Below the pieces are notes generated by a model. It was not told where the DNA came from. It saw nothing but the letters and a program-made list of their open reading frames with translations, and did no database searches. Of a stretch of DNA of 64,000 bases, positions 8,323 to 15,320 are shown one piece after another. The DNA is from Methylotenera oryzisoli (lineage in GTDB: Bacteria > Pseudomonadota > Gammaproteobacteria > Burkholderiales > Methylophilaceae): NCBI RefSeq assembly GCF_004661485.1, contig NZ_PQVH01000011.1:44248-108247 (forward strand). Direction: 5' to 3'. Numbering within the stretch: position 1 is the first letter of the stretch; each line of letters opens with the position of its first letter. The translations under genes and the position numbers were made by a program.

Positions 8323-9549
8323 TCACTTATCCATCGTAACGATAATTTGAGGAGCTTTGCCCATCTCGTCCATTGATGCCAACTGCTTACCACCCAACGC
8401 GTCAAATGTATAGATGATTTTGTGCTCAATTGAAGCCGCGATCAGCGTAGGATTTTTGTCCTGAGTCACAGCAATAGAATCAATCGCATGTTTCAGGTCA
8501 ATACGGCGCAAACGTTTACCGGTTGTGCCATCAGCCACCACTACAAAACGGCTAGGTAATTTATGCGTCCATTTGGCACGTTGGTCTGCAAGCAGATAGA
8601 TTTCGTTACGCTCTTTATGGTAAGCAATTGGTTGCCAACCACCTGGGCCCCATTTATCCTTCTTCTCTTTATCTGAGAAAATCTCAATTGGTTTCAAGAA
8701 TTCAGCACCAGAGTCAGTCAACTTAGCCTGAAAGATCTTACCTTCGTAAGTTGGCCATACTAAACGACCAGATGAGTTTGAGTAGTACGGGTTATTGTGT
8801 AGATACTCATTCTCGGCATGGAATACTTTAGTATTTTTCTGCTTAGCGTTACCTTGGTTATCATAAGAAACCTGCAGCAATGAGCCGTCACGACAGTGCA
8901 TGAAGAAGTTCTGTTTGGCAGCTGGGAAAATGTGATAACAATCTGGAACAGGGATTGTCTTCACATATTTTTTAGCTTCCAGATCAACCAGACCCACGCC
9001 AGAGGTTGGTGAGAACTGCTGAATCAGCATGTGTTTATCATCAACACTCAAAGACGTAGTGCGTTCCATCAAACCGGTTAAAAAGCGGATTTCAGGAATA
9101 TCAATATCAGCAACCGCCTCAAGTGTTTGCGGATCATGCAACCTCACGTAGTCATCACGCTTACCGTGAGCAATACGATCGTAAGTTGTATTAGCCATAC
9201 CTACAAACTTAGCGCTTGACATCACATGCGGCAGTTTGCCACCATCAATCAAGCCATACAGTTGCAGTTTGTTGTCATTGGCGCCCATTACATACGTTTG
9301 AGAAGTCATGTTGAAGTGACCAGGATCAATCACGTAAAAACGCTTAGCATCAACTGGCGGCGCTTTTGCAACTGACAAATTGTCAATTTTGAGGCTGCCA
9401 ACTCCGGCAAGCTGTTTTGGCACAGCTTTTTGATCTTCAGCAAACGCAGGTTGCGCTGCCACCAACAAAGCGGCGATTGCCAACTTGCCTGCAAGGCTAG
9501 CTGTTAACCCGCGCTTCGCATTGGTTGATTGATTATTTAAAGTAATCAT
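8323..9549 (-). CDS. mauB: MauB, methylamine dehydrogenase large subunit
   Basis: 408 residues. A signal peptide ends near 'AAQPAFA'. The mature chain has repeated beta-propeller blades, consistent with the seven-bladed heavy subunit that holds two MauA chains in the alpha2-beta2 periplasmic enzyme. Length fits the family. The start ATG at 9549 has GGAG seven bases before it. It lies 58 bases after mauF and is followed closely by mauE. Confidence 0.96.
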   Translation of the reverse strand: MITLNNQSTNAKRGLTASLAGKLAIAALLVAAQPAFAEDQKAVPKQLAGVGSLKIDNLSVAKAPPVDAKRFYVIDPGHFNMTSQTYVMGANDNKLQLYGLIDGGKLPHVMSSAKFVGMANTTYDRIAHGKRDDYVRLHDPQTLEAVADIDIPEIRFLTGLMERTTSLSVDDKHMLIQQFSPTSGVGLVDLEAKKYVKTIPVPDCYHIFPAAKQNFFMHCRDGSLLQVSYDNQGNAKQKNTKVFHAENEYLHNNPYYSNSSGRLVWPTYEGKIFQAKLTDSGAEFLKPIEIFSDKEKKDKWGPGGWQPIAYHKERNEIYLLADQRAKWTHKLPSRFVVVADGTTGKRLRRIDLKHAIDSIAVTQDKNPTLIAASIEHKIIYTFDALGGKQLASMDEMGKAPQIIVTMDK

Positions 9550-9607
9550 GTTTTCTCCACATTATTAATAATTTATAAATGCACTTCTGAATCAAAACCA
9601 CCGGCTA

Positions 9608-10462
9608 TCAAATGAATAGCAGCGTGAGTGCTGCAGACCCAATAGAAAGCAAGAGGAACCCATCTACTTCAACTGCACGTTCTTGCCAACGAGCAAGCCA
9701 AGCCTGAGCAGCCTGATTGCTAACTGGTAAAAAGTTGATAGCGACTGGCAAGCAGCGGCCAATGTTGAAGATAGCGAATATCGTGATAGCCGTTTGCACG
9801 TCACCACTGAACAGCGCTACACCAGTAACGATGTAAAGCATTGGTGTTTGCACATAGGTCAGGTAGTTCATGCCTAATGCAAAGCCATACAACAAGCCAA
9901 TCACCCATGAACTGAAGCGGTAACGTGCGTCATGTGGTACTTGTGCGCGACGTTGTGGATATGGCATCTTCAAAAAACCAAACTGATGCACACCATAACC
10001 AATCGCGAGCACAGACATGCCTGCTACCATATAAGTGAAAGGAAGTTGTTCAAACAGCAGCCAGCCTGCGAAGCCTAATGCGCCACCTAATACCAATGCA
10101 CCAACTGCATAACCTAGTACATGGGTTAAAAAGGTGGGCGTCCAACGTGCTACTGACCCGAACGAATAACGTCCAGCTGGGCGCAATAGACTCAAACTAG
10201 AATAGCCGCATGGCGACCAGGTTGATAAAAAGCCACCCACCAGTGCAAGCACGACAAACATCGCCGTTAATGCATCAGTAGTTGCCACTCTTGAATCTAG
10301 AATGCTGCCACCAGCGACACCTGCGGCAATAGCTAGCGCCATTGTTGCAAAACGTACCGTACCTGAACGCGGCTCAGCAAAGCTGATCGCATCAGGCACA
10401 CATGCAACGGCAGCGTTGCCTTGGGATGCCTGATACGTTCCAGACCCTATACCCATTTTCAT
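9608..10462 (-). CDS. mauF: MauF, membrane protein, first gene of the mau operon
   Basis: 284 residues with about seven predicted membrane helices, for example 'FLSTWSPCGYSSLSLLRP' and 'LLYGFALGMNYLTYV'. It belongs to the MauF family (CcdA-like topology), required for active methylamine dehydrogenase. The start is the ATG at 10462 with a full AGGAGG ribosome site; a second ATG two codons later is weaker. Its promoter at 10521-10603 carries the repeated operator described separately. Confidence 0.93.
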   Translation of the reverse strand: MKMGIGSGTYQASQGNAAVACVPDAISFAEPRSGTVRFATMALAIAAGVAGGSILDSRVATTDALTAMFVVLALVGGFLSTWSPCGYSSLSLLRPAGRYSFGSVARWTPTFLTHVLGYAVGALVLGGALGFAGWLLFEQLPFTYMVAGMSVLAIGYGVHQFGFLKMPYPQRRAQVPHDARYRFSSWVIGLLYGFALGMNYLTYVQTPMLYIVTGVALFSGDVQTAITIFAIFNIGRCLPVAINFLPVSNQAAQAWLARWQERAVEVDGFLLLSIGSAALTLLFI

Positions 10463-10520
10463 GATCTCCTCCTATGGCCATGTGGCCACTTGTTGATTGA
10501 AATAAAAACTACGCAACGCC

Positions 10521-10603
10521 AATATAGTTACAATTGTGTTACTTCCGTAGCAAGAATCGGCAAGTCATCAAACTTCCAATCTCACTGTTGCCGATTTTTG
10601 CTA
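10521..10603 (-). promoter_or_regulatory. mau operon promoter with paired inverted operator
   Basis: TAGCAAGAATCGGCAA (10548-10563) and its inverse TTGCCGATTTTTGCTA (10588-10603) are separated by 24 bp. On the minus strand a TATATT hexamer begins at 10526, 32 bp from the CGGCAA core; no good -35 box exists, which suggests activator dependence. The mauF start codon lies 64 bp further. Almost the same element, with the same 24-bp and 32-bp spacings, is found at 10842-10924. Confidence 0.7.
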
Positions 10604-10659
10604 CCAGTTTTCTTTCACACTCCAATCACACTCAGCTATGCTTTATTACAAGTGCCGAA

Positions 10660-10688
10660 TAAAAAAAGCCGCACCCGAGGGCGCGGCT
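10660..10688 (-). terminator. intrinsic terminator after the 36-codon small gene
   Basis: On the minus strand AGCCGC/GCGGCT (10683-10688 with 10667-10672) encloses a further CCC/GGG stem and is followed by T7 (10661-10667). It starts six bases after the stop codon of the small ORF at 10694 and lies about 60 bp before the mauF operator. Transcripts from upstream should therefore stop before mauF unless read-through is regulated. Confidence 0.85.
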
Positions 10689-10693
10689 GTAAG

Positions 10694-10804
10694 CTAGGCG
10701 TTATAAACGTTGGAGATGCCTAAATGAAAAGCTGTTAGCAATTCGATCAATTTTAATAACCTAATAAATACTCCGTCTTCTTGCTGTAAAAAAGAACACT
10801 GCAT
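10694..10804 (-). CDS. 36-residue small protein in the mau regulatory region
   Basis: ATG at 10804 preceded by CCGGAG with seven bases spacing; 36 codons, TAG stop, then a strong terminator six bases later. The peptide begins MQCSFLQQEDGVF, continues with an amphipathic Leu/Ile-rich stretch (IRLLKLIELL) and ends GISNVYNA. It has its own promoter element at 10842-10924, a near copy of the mauF promoter. It does not match PqqA or any small protein that I recognise. It may be a small co-expressed protein or a leader peptide; the complete unit of operator, -10, ribosome site, ORF and terminator argues that it is real. Confidence 0.55.
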   Translation of the reverse strand: MQCSFLQQEDGVFIRLLKLIELLTAFHLGISNVYNA

Positions 10805-10841
10805 TTAAAAACTCCGGTAAAACTTAAAACTGATGGCTAGA

Positions 10842-10924
10842 ACTATAGCGACGCAGATGTCACTACCGTAGTAAGAATCGGCATAGCGTCATGCCTCATG
10901 GATAACTGTTGCCGATTCTTGCTA
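10842..10924 (-). promoter_or_regulatory. second mau-type promoter, driving the small gene
   Basis: TAGTAAGAATCGGCAT (10869-10884) and TTGCCGATTCTTGCTA (10909-10924) are inverted with a 24-bp spacer, the same as at the mauF promoter. On the minus strand TATAGT begins at 10847, 32 bp from the core. The flank CTACGG next to the arm is also shared with the mauF copy. The element looks like a duplication of the mauF promoter. Confidence 0.65.
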
Positions 10925-11043
10925 ATTACCTACACTTCTAGCTCCAGTTTCTCAACTCCATACCGTTTCACCAATAAAATTTTTGAACACACACCAACAC
11001 TAAATGTCGAAGTTTTTATCCAGATATTTAAAATTTATGCGGT

Positions 11044-11063
11044 GTATTTATACCTATAAATAC
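11044..11063. repeat. perfect 20-bp palindrome
   Basis: GTATTTATA (11044-11052), CC, TATAAATAC (11055-11063). It lies in the 960-bp mauF/araC intergenic region and differs in sequence from the mau operator. It could be a dimeric repressor site or part of the araC promoter region. No factor can be named. Confidence 0.4.
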
Positions 11064-11200
11064 TGTAGCCACCAGCCACACATTCACTACTTTTTATGGC
11101 TAATTACATATTAAAAAATGGGTGTAATATAAGGAGGTTGGTGCAACCTAAGTCTAAAAATTCATCTATATTTCATCAAGTTACCATCACGCTGTCACTA

Positions 11201-11242
11201 TTGCCGTTTTTTACTATCAATCTATATTTTTTGGAGTAAAGT
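11201..11242 (+). promoter_or_regulatory. mau-type half-site upstream of the AraC-type gene
   Basis: TTGCCGTTTTTTACTA at 11201-11216 matches the operator arm. A TAAAGT hexamer begins at 11237, 31 bp from the last G of TTGCCG, one base less than at the four other promoters. No clear inverted partner is present at the 24-bp position. It may mark autoregulation of the gene starting at 11424. Confidence 0.35.
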
Positions 11243-11423
11243 GACTCTTGCCAACCTAATACTTAGCGTGTATTGAAGTAGCATTAGAAATAAACCATTG
11301 AACGCTTTAAAGATTAATGACAACGATAAAAACAATAAAAAAGACTAGACTTTTCGCTTAAGGCATAACAATAAAAACGCCGGGGCCAGCATCCACGAAA
11401 AGTTAGACTAGAGGAGAAGTATC

Positions 11424-12440
11424 GTGAATTTCCAAGAAGAGTTTCTGGGCATATCCGCCACGGGTGGCCCTAAAATACATTTAGTCGAACGTAAAACCAC
11501 CGATGTTCTGGAACAGGCGGACGCGCTGCCGTTTTGGTCACAGGACTACACCCAGCTGAGCAAAGGCACATTTGCCGGCGCGCTAACCAGCGTCACAAAT
11601 CAGGGTGTGCAAGTGTTTCGCGAGACCATGAACCGAGCGGTAGACCAAATTGCGCATGCGCCGTCAGATGCCTATGTCATCGGTCTTGCTACTATTATTG
11701 AGGGCGATGCTTCATGGGGATTGTTACCAGTTAAAGCCAATACCATGATTACGTTGGATAAGAACACTGAACTAGTATTCCGCACCTCGAAACTATCTGA
11801 AATAACGGCCGCTGTTATTACATCACAGCGCTTAGAAGAATATGCAGCACAGGTGGAATGGATAGACCTGCGCAAAACCATGGAAAGCGTGAAACCAGTG
11901 GAGCTTATTTCTCCCGAAATAACTGCCCGCCTGCAAGCATCACTCACTGATGGCATGCACTATGCCTCCCAGTTTCGCGATACAGCAGATGCACAACAGA
12001 TATGGCGTCTTTTCGAAAACGATCTGATGGCGACCTGCCTGCAGGGGCTACTACAAGCCAGTAATAGCCCCAATCATAACCATGACCACCGTATTCATCG
12101 CTATATCGTTAACCGCGTACGCGACCTTACGCTGTCAAGCTCAGGCTATCCGCTCACGATAGAAGAGCTCTGTATTAGCCTGCGCATCAGCAGGCGAACC
12201 TTGAATCATGCGTTTATCCGGGTATTAGGCATTACACCGGTTGCCTATATGCGTAATGTACGGCTACATCGCATACGCGCAGAGTTGCAATCTGCACCGC
12301 ATCAGGTGCGCTACATTGCCAGTGTGGCCGCCAAATGGGGGTTCTGGCATATGAGCCTGTTTTCACGCTATTACCGCGAACTGTTTGGTGAAACTCCTAT
12401 CGAGACACTATCGCGCTCACGTATAGGGGAAAGACACTAA
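11424..12440 (+). CDS. AraC-family transcriptional regulator, candidate regulator of mau
   Basis: 338 residues. The first 230 residues form a cupin-like sensing domain; the last 100 hold two helix-turn-helix motifs of the AraC/XylS type ('LTIEELCISLRISRRTLNHAF' region and 'VRYIASVAAKWGFWHMSLFSRYYRELFGETP'-like second part, abbreviated). The start is GTG at 11424 with GAGGAG upstream; no upstream ATG is in frame. It is divergent from mauF and the small gene. Paracoccus-type mau clusters use a LysR-type MauR instead. The repeated operator nearby makes this protein the obvious candidate for binding it; that link is inferred. Confidence 0.85.
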   Translation: MNFQEEFLGISATGGPKIHLVERKTTDVLEQADALPFWSQDYTQLSKGTFAGALTSVTNQGVQVFRETMNRAVDQIAHAPSDAYVIGLATIIEGDASWGLLPVKANTMITLDKNTELVFRTSKLSEITAAVITSQRLEEYAAQVEWIDLRKTMESVKPVELISPEITARLQASLTDGMHYASQFRDTADAQQIWRLFENDLMATCLQGLLQASNSPNHNHDHRIHRYIVNRVRDLTLSSSGYPLTIEELCISLRISRRTLNHAFIRVLGITPVAYMRNVRLHRIRAELQSAPHQVRYIASVAAKWGFWHMSLFSRYYRELFGETPIETLSRSRIGERH

Positions 12441-12559
12441 ACTAGCTACCTGCTATCTGGTAGCGAAAGCGAATCCACTCAGCAGTCAGTTTATTTAATT
12501 ACACACGTGTTGGCCACAGCGAGCGAGGTCAAACACTTAACTTAGGAGGTCGTCTCACA

Positions 12560-12781
12560 ATGGGTTCATTTAGTATCTGGCACTGGTTGATTGTACTACT
12601 GATTGTGGCATTAGTTTTTGGCACTAAAAAGCTGCGCAATATCGGCGGAGACGTAGGTGGTGCAGTCAAAAGTTTCAAAGAGGCAGTGAATGAAGGAAAA
12701 GCCAGCCCAACGCTAGAAAACAACAATTCCAATAGCGGGCAGACAATAGAGCATGACACCACAGCTAAGACCAGGCAATAA
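12560..12781 (+). CDS. tatA: TatA, twin-arginine translocase pore subunit
   Basis: 73 residues with one N-terminal membrane helix ('[19 protein letters not shown]'), the FGTKKL hinge, an amphipathic helix ('[11 protein letters not shown]') and a polar tail, all typical of TatA. AGGAGGT lies ten bases before the ATG. It is the first gene of tatABC, 119 bp after the AraC-type gene. A hairpin (GCTACC/GGTAGC, 12445-12464) lies between them without a T run. Confidence 0.93.
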   Translation: MGSFSIWHWLIVLLIVALVFGTKKLRNIGGDVGGAVKSFKEAVNEGKASPTLENNNSNSGQTIEHDTTAKTRQ

Positions 12782-12803
12782 GTCATTCAGGACGTAACGC
12801 ATT

Positions 12804-13265
12804 ATGTTTGATATCGCATTCTCAGAGTTGGTAGTGATTGGCGTGGTAGCGCTCATCGTCATCGGTCCAGACAAACTACCAAAAGTGGCACGCACCGCAG
12901 GCCACCTATTTGGCAGGGCGCAACGCTATGTCAATGATATCAGGTCCGAAATGGACAATGAACTGCGCTTAGAAGAGCTGAAAAAACTACAGGATGAGAT
13001 ACTGGAAAATACGCAATCCGCACCTAAATACCAAGTAGGTCAGGTAATCCGCCATGGTCAGATTATCCGCGATGACCTTATTGCCAATAATGCCCAGATA
13101 CTCAATGATATAGATGTAAACGAAGATTTAACAACAAGAACTGTACATCCAACCACGATGACAGAGGGTGACTACATCCCAACGCCGCTCAGGGCACAAG
13201 CTCTAAATCAAGCCCAGATAAATAAAACCATGTCTAACCAACAAACCGCATCAAACCAAGGCTAA
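12804..13265 (+). CDS. tatB: TatB, twin-arginine translocase receptor subunit
   Basis: 153 residues. It starts with the TatB-type helix 'MFDIAFSELVVIGVVALIVIG' (shortened: MFDIAFSELVVI), followed by PDKLPKVART, a long amphipathic helix with many charged residues, and an acidic, poorly conserved tail. TatB with TatC recognises RR signal peptides. It lies 22 bases after tatA. Confidence 0.92.
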   Translation: MFDIAFSELVVIGVVALIVIGPDKLPKVARTAGHLFGRAQRYVNDIRSEMDNELRLEELKKLQDEILENTQSAPKYQVGQVIRHGQIIRDDLIANNAQILNDIDVNEDLTTRTVHPTTMTEGDYIPTPLRAQALNQAQINKTMSNQQTASNQG

Positions 13266-13270
13266 TCAAA

Positions 13271-14035
13271 TTGGGCATCACGGATAATCTAATCTCACAC
13301 CTGATTGAATTGCGTAATCGCCTGCTACGCATAGCAATAGGCTTATTGCTCATCATTATTGCGCTATTTCCGTTTGCGAATGAGATTTACCATTTTCTAG
13401 CAATGCCCCTACTAGCAAGCCTACCTGCGGGCGGGCAAATGATAGCCACCGACGTAACCACGCCTTTCTTCGTACCCATGAAGTCTGTGCTACTGACTGC
13501 CTTCGTGATTTCTCTGCCTCATACCTTGTATCAGATATGGGCTTTTGTCGCCCCAGGGCTATACACGTATGAGCGCCGTCTAATCTGGCCTCTAATTTCT
13601 GCTAGCACGCTGCTTTTCTTGTGCGGCATGGCATTTGCCTATTTTCTCGTGTTCCCGGTTGTGTTCGGCTTTATCAGCAACACCGCACCAGAAGGCGTAG
13701 CGGTGATGACTGACATCGGCAATTACCTAGACTTTGCTATGTCACTTTTTATCGCGTTTGGCCTTGCATTTGAGGTACCGGTTGCCGTGGTACTAATGGT
13801 AAAGACTGGAATAGTAAGCGTTGCAAGTTTGCGTGAGGCTCGTTCTTACGTGGTAGTAGGCGCTTTTGTAGTAGGGGCGATTGTCACGCCGCCTGATGTA
13901 ATATCTCAGTTCATGCTGGCCATGCCGCTATGGCTCTTATATGAGGCCGGTATTCTGGTAGCTAACCTCACTCAGAAATCCCACAGTACAGGCACCTCAA
14001 GTGTCGGCACTCAACTAGCTGCGCTTGACGAATAA
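13271..14035 (+). CDS. tatC: TatC, twin-arginine translocase core
   Basis: 254 residues with six membrane helices and the N-terminal 'SHLIELRNRL' motif with the conserved Glu that contacts the twin-arginine signal. The start is a TTG at 13271 with AAGG nine bases upstream; an in-frame stop right before it rules out earlier starts, and starting later would remove the motif. It lies 5 bp after tatB. MauA and MauM in the neighbouring operon have twin-arginine leaders, so the location may be functional. Confidence 0.93.
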   Translation: MGITDNLISHLIELRNRLLRIAIGLLLIIIALFPFANEIYHFLAMPLLASLPAGGQMIATDVTTPFFVPMKSVLLTAFVISLPHTLYQIWAFVAPGLYTYERRLIWPLISASTLLFLCGMAFAYFLVFPVVFGFISNTAPEGVAVMTDIGNYLDFAMSLFIAFGLAFEVPVAVVLMVKTGIVSVASLREARSYVVVGAFVVGAIVTPPDVISQFMLAMPLWLLYEAGILVANLTQKSHSTGTSSVGTQLAALDE

Positions 14036-14077
14036 ACCCAAGCTATTTTCTAAAGCATATCGATAGCACAAAATAAA

Positions 14078-14100
14078 AAAGCCAGCTAAACGCCGGCTTT
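14078..14100. terminator. hairpin between tatC and tRNA-Pro
   Basis: AAAGCCAGC (14078-14086) pairs with GCCGGCTTT (14092-14100) with one mismatch around TAAAC. A short A run precedes it and a broken T/A run follows. It can serve tatC on the plus strand and the tRNA unit on the minus strand, where the A run becomes T6. Confidence 0.65.
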
Positions 14101-14124
14101 AATATTAAAAACTCATTGATTGAT

Positions 14125-14201
14125 TGGTCGGGACGGTGTGATTCGAACACACGACCCCTTGCACCCCATGCAAGTACGCTACCAGGCTGCGCTACGCCCC
14201 G
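14125..14201 (-). tRNA. tRNA-Pro (anticodon GGG)
   Basis: 77-nt cloverleaf on the minus strand: acceptor CGGGGCG/CGTCCCG with one G-T pair, anticodon stem CTTGC/GCAAG with loop ATGGGGT giving anticodon GGG, T-loop TTCGAAT, encoded CCA. It follows merR, as is usual behind ihfA in betaproteobacteria. Confidence 0.95.
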
Positions 14202-14283
14202 AACCGTTGTTACTCACTACTCGTAACAAGGTGTGCATTATATCGCAAAAGCCATGCCGCCATAAAACTGGCAGTATAAATAA

Positions 14284-14754
14284 TTAATGCGCCGTATTTG
14301 CTAACGAAAAATCTGTACGTAATAAACTCAAAATTTCACGCAACTCGGCTTTAACCGCTTGGTAATCAAAAGCCTTACTCTTATCTTCACCAGCAGCTAA
14401 AGTAGTAGGCTCAATTTCAGTAAGAGCTACAGTAGCACTCCTCACACTAGCAGGTTTCTCGCTGTGGACGGTCTTCGCGTTAAACTCAAGGTCATCCAGG
14501 CGGTTACGCGCACCACTAATCGTAAAACCTTGCTCGTACAATAACTCTCGAATGCGTCGAATCAGCAATACTTCATGATGCTGATAATAACGACGGTTAC
14601 CGCGACGTTTGACTGGTTTAAGCTGTGTGAACTCCTGCTCCCAGTACCTTAACACGTGCGGTTTAACACCACAAAGCTCGCTTACCTCACCGATTGTAAA
14701 GTAGCGCTTTGCTGGAATTGGTGGCAATTGCACCTTGGCGACCTGTTCAGTCAT
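14284..14754 (-). CDS. MerR-family regulator next to ihfA
   Basis: 156 residues. The MerR helix-turn-helix lies near residues 18-85: 'RYFTIGEVSELCGVKPHVLRYWE' region, wing 'KRRGNRRYY', then a helix 'IRELLYEQGFTISGARNRL'. No metal-binding Cys cluster is present at the C-terminus, so it is not a metal sensor of the classical type. The start ATG at 14754 is preferred; a TTG seven codons upstream has no ribosome site. It is the standard companion of ihfA and the proline tRNA in this group. Its targets are unknown. Confidence 0.85.
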   Translation of the reverse strand: MTEQVAKVQLPPIPAKRYFTIGEVSELCGVKPHVLRYWEQEFTQLKPVKRRGNRRYYQHHEVLLIRRIRELLYEQGFTISGARNRLDDLEFNAKTVHSEKPASVRSATVALTEIEPTTLAAGEDKSKAFDYQAVKAELREILSLLRTDFSLANTAH

Positions 14755-14927
14755 ACTTTCGGCTTTCTCACTCAATAACTACTACACTAAGAAAACTAAT
14801 TCACTAGGAACATTAACACCCCAGTAAAGCTAAAACATTACACTCATGCAACTTGTACTGCGCTGTAATTTATACTGCGCGATTGTCTTACGAGGGATAC
14901 TACACAACAGTCAATCATCGACATGCA

Positions 14928-15221
14928 CTAAGTTGCAAAGTTTGCATCAACCTTGCTTTTTAATTTTTGGCTAGCATGGAACGTAACCACACGGCGCGCA
15001 GTGATAGGTATTTCCTCGCCAGTTTTAGGATTACGGCCAGGACGTTCTGATTTCTGACGCAATTCGAAATTACCAAAACCAGATAACTTAACGCTATCAC
15101 CAGCTTCTAGCGCAGTACGCACTTCTTCAAAAAATGCTTCCACCATATCTTTGGCTTCACGCTTATTTAACCCAACTTGCTCATACAGTAAATCAGCAAG
15201 TTCAGCTTTTGTTAAAGTCAT
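14928..15221 (-). CDS. ihfA: IHF alpha subunit
   Basis: 97 residues of the HU/IHF family: '[22 protein letters not shown]' at the N-terminus (abbreviated), '[15 protein letters not shown]' and the arm motif '[12 protein letters not shown]' with the DNA-intercalating Pro. The start is the ATG at 15221 with GGAG five bases upstream. It lies downstream of pheT as in most proteobacteria. IHF bends DNA in recombination and in promoters that depend on distant activators. Confidence 0.95.
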   Translation of the reverse strand: MTLTKAELADLLYEQVGLNKREAKDMVEAFFEEVRTALEAGDSVKLSGFGNFELRQKSERPGRNPKTGEEIPITARRVVTFHASQKLKSKVDANFAT

Positions 15222-15320
15222 AAACACTCCCGTTTTTTTAATGCTTTGTATCGCTATTTAATATTATTGGTTGATGCTCAATGCAAAAAAATAAATCCCC
15301 CCTACTATAGTATGGAGGAC

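Noticed and set aside
10694..10804. The small mau-region ORF as PqqA precursor
   Set aside because: It lacks the spaced Glu and Tyr of PqqA, and methylamine dehydrogenase uses TTQ made from its own residues, not PQQ.
10548..10924. Resemblance of TTGCCGATTTTTGCTA to a sigma-54 promoter (-24/-12)
   Set aside because: The invariant GG of the -24 element is missing, the sites occur as inverted pairs, and each has a sigma-70-like -10 at a fixed distance.
11141..11239. 32-codon ORF with GTG start behind AAGGAGG in the araC upstream region
   Set aside because: The spacing between AAGGAGG and the GTG is only three bases, the ORF contains the operator half-site, and there is no terminator or conserved feature. 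It may be a chance ORF in a leader hairpin.
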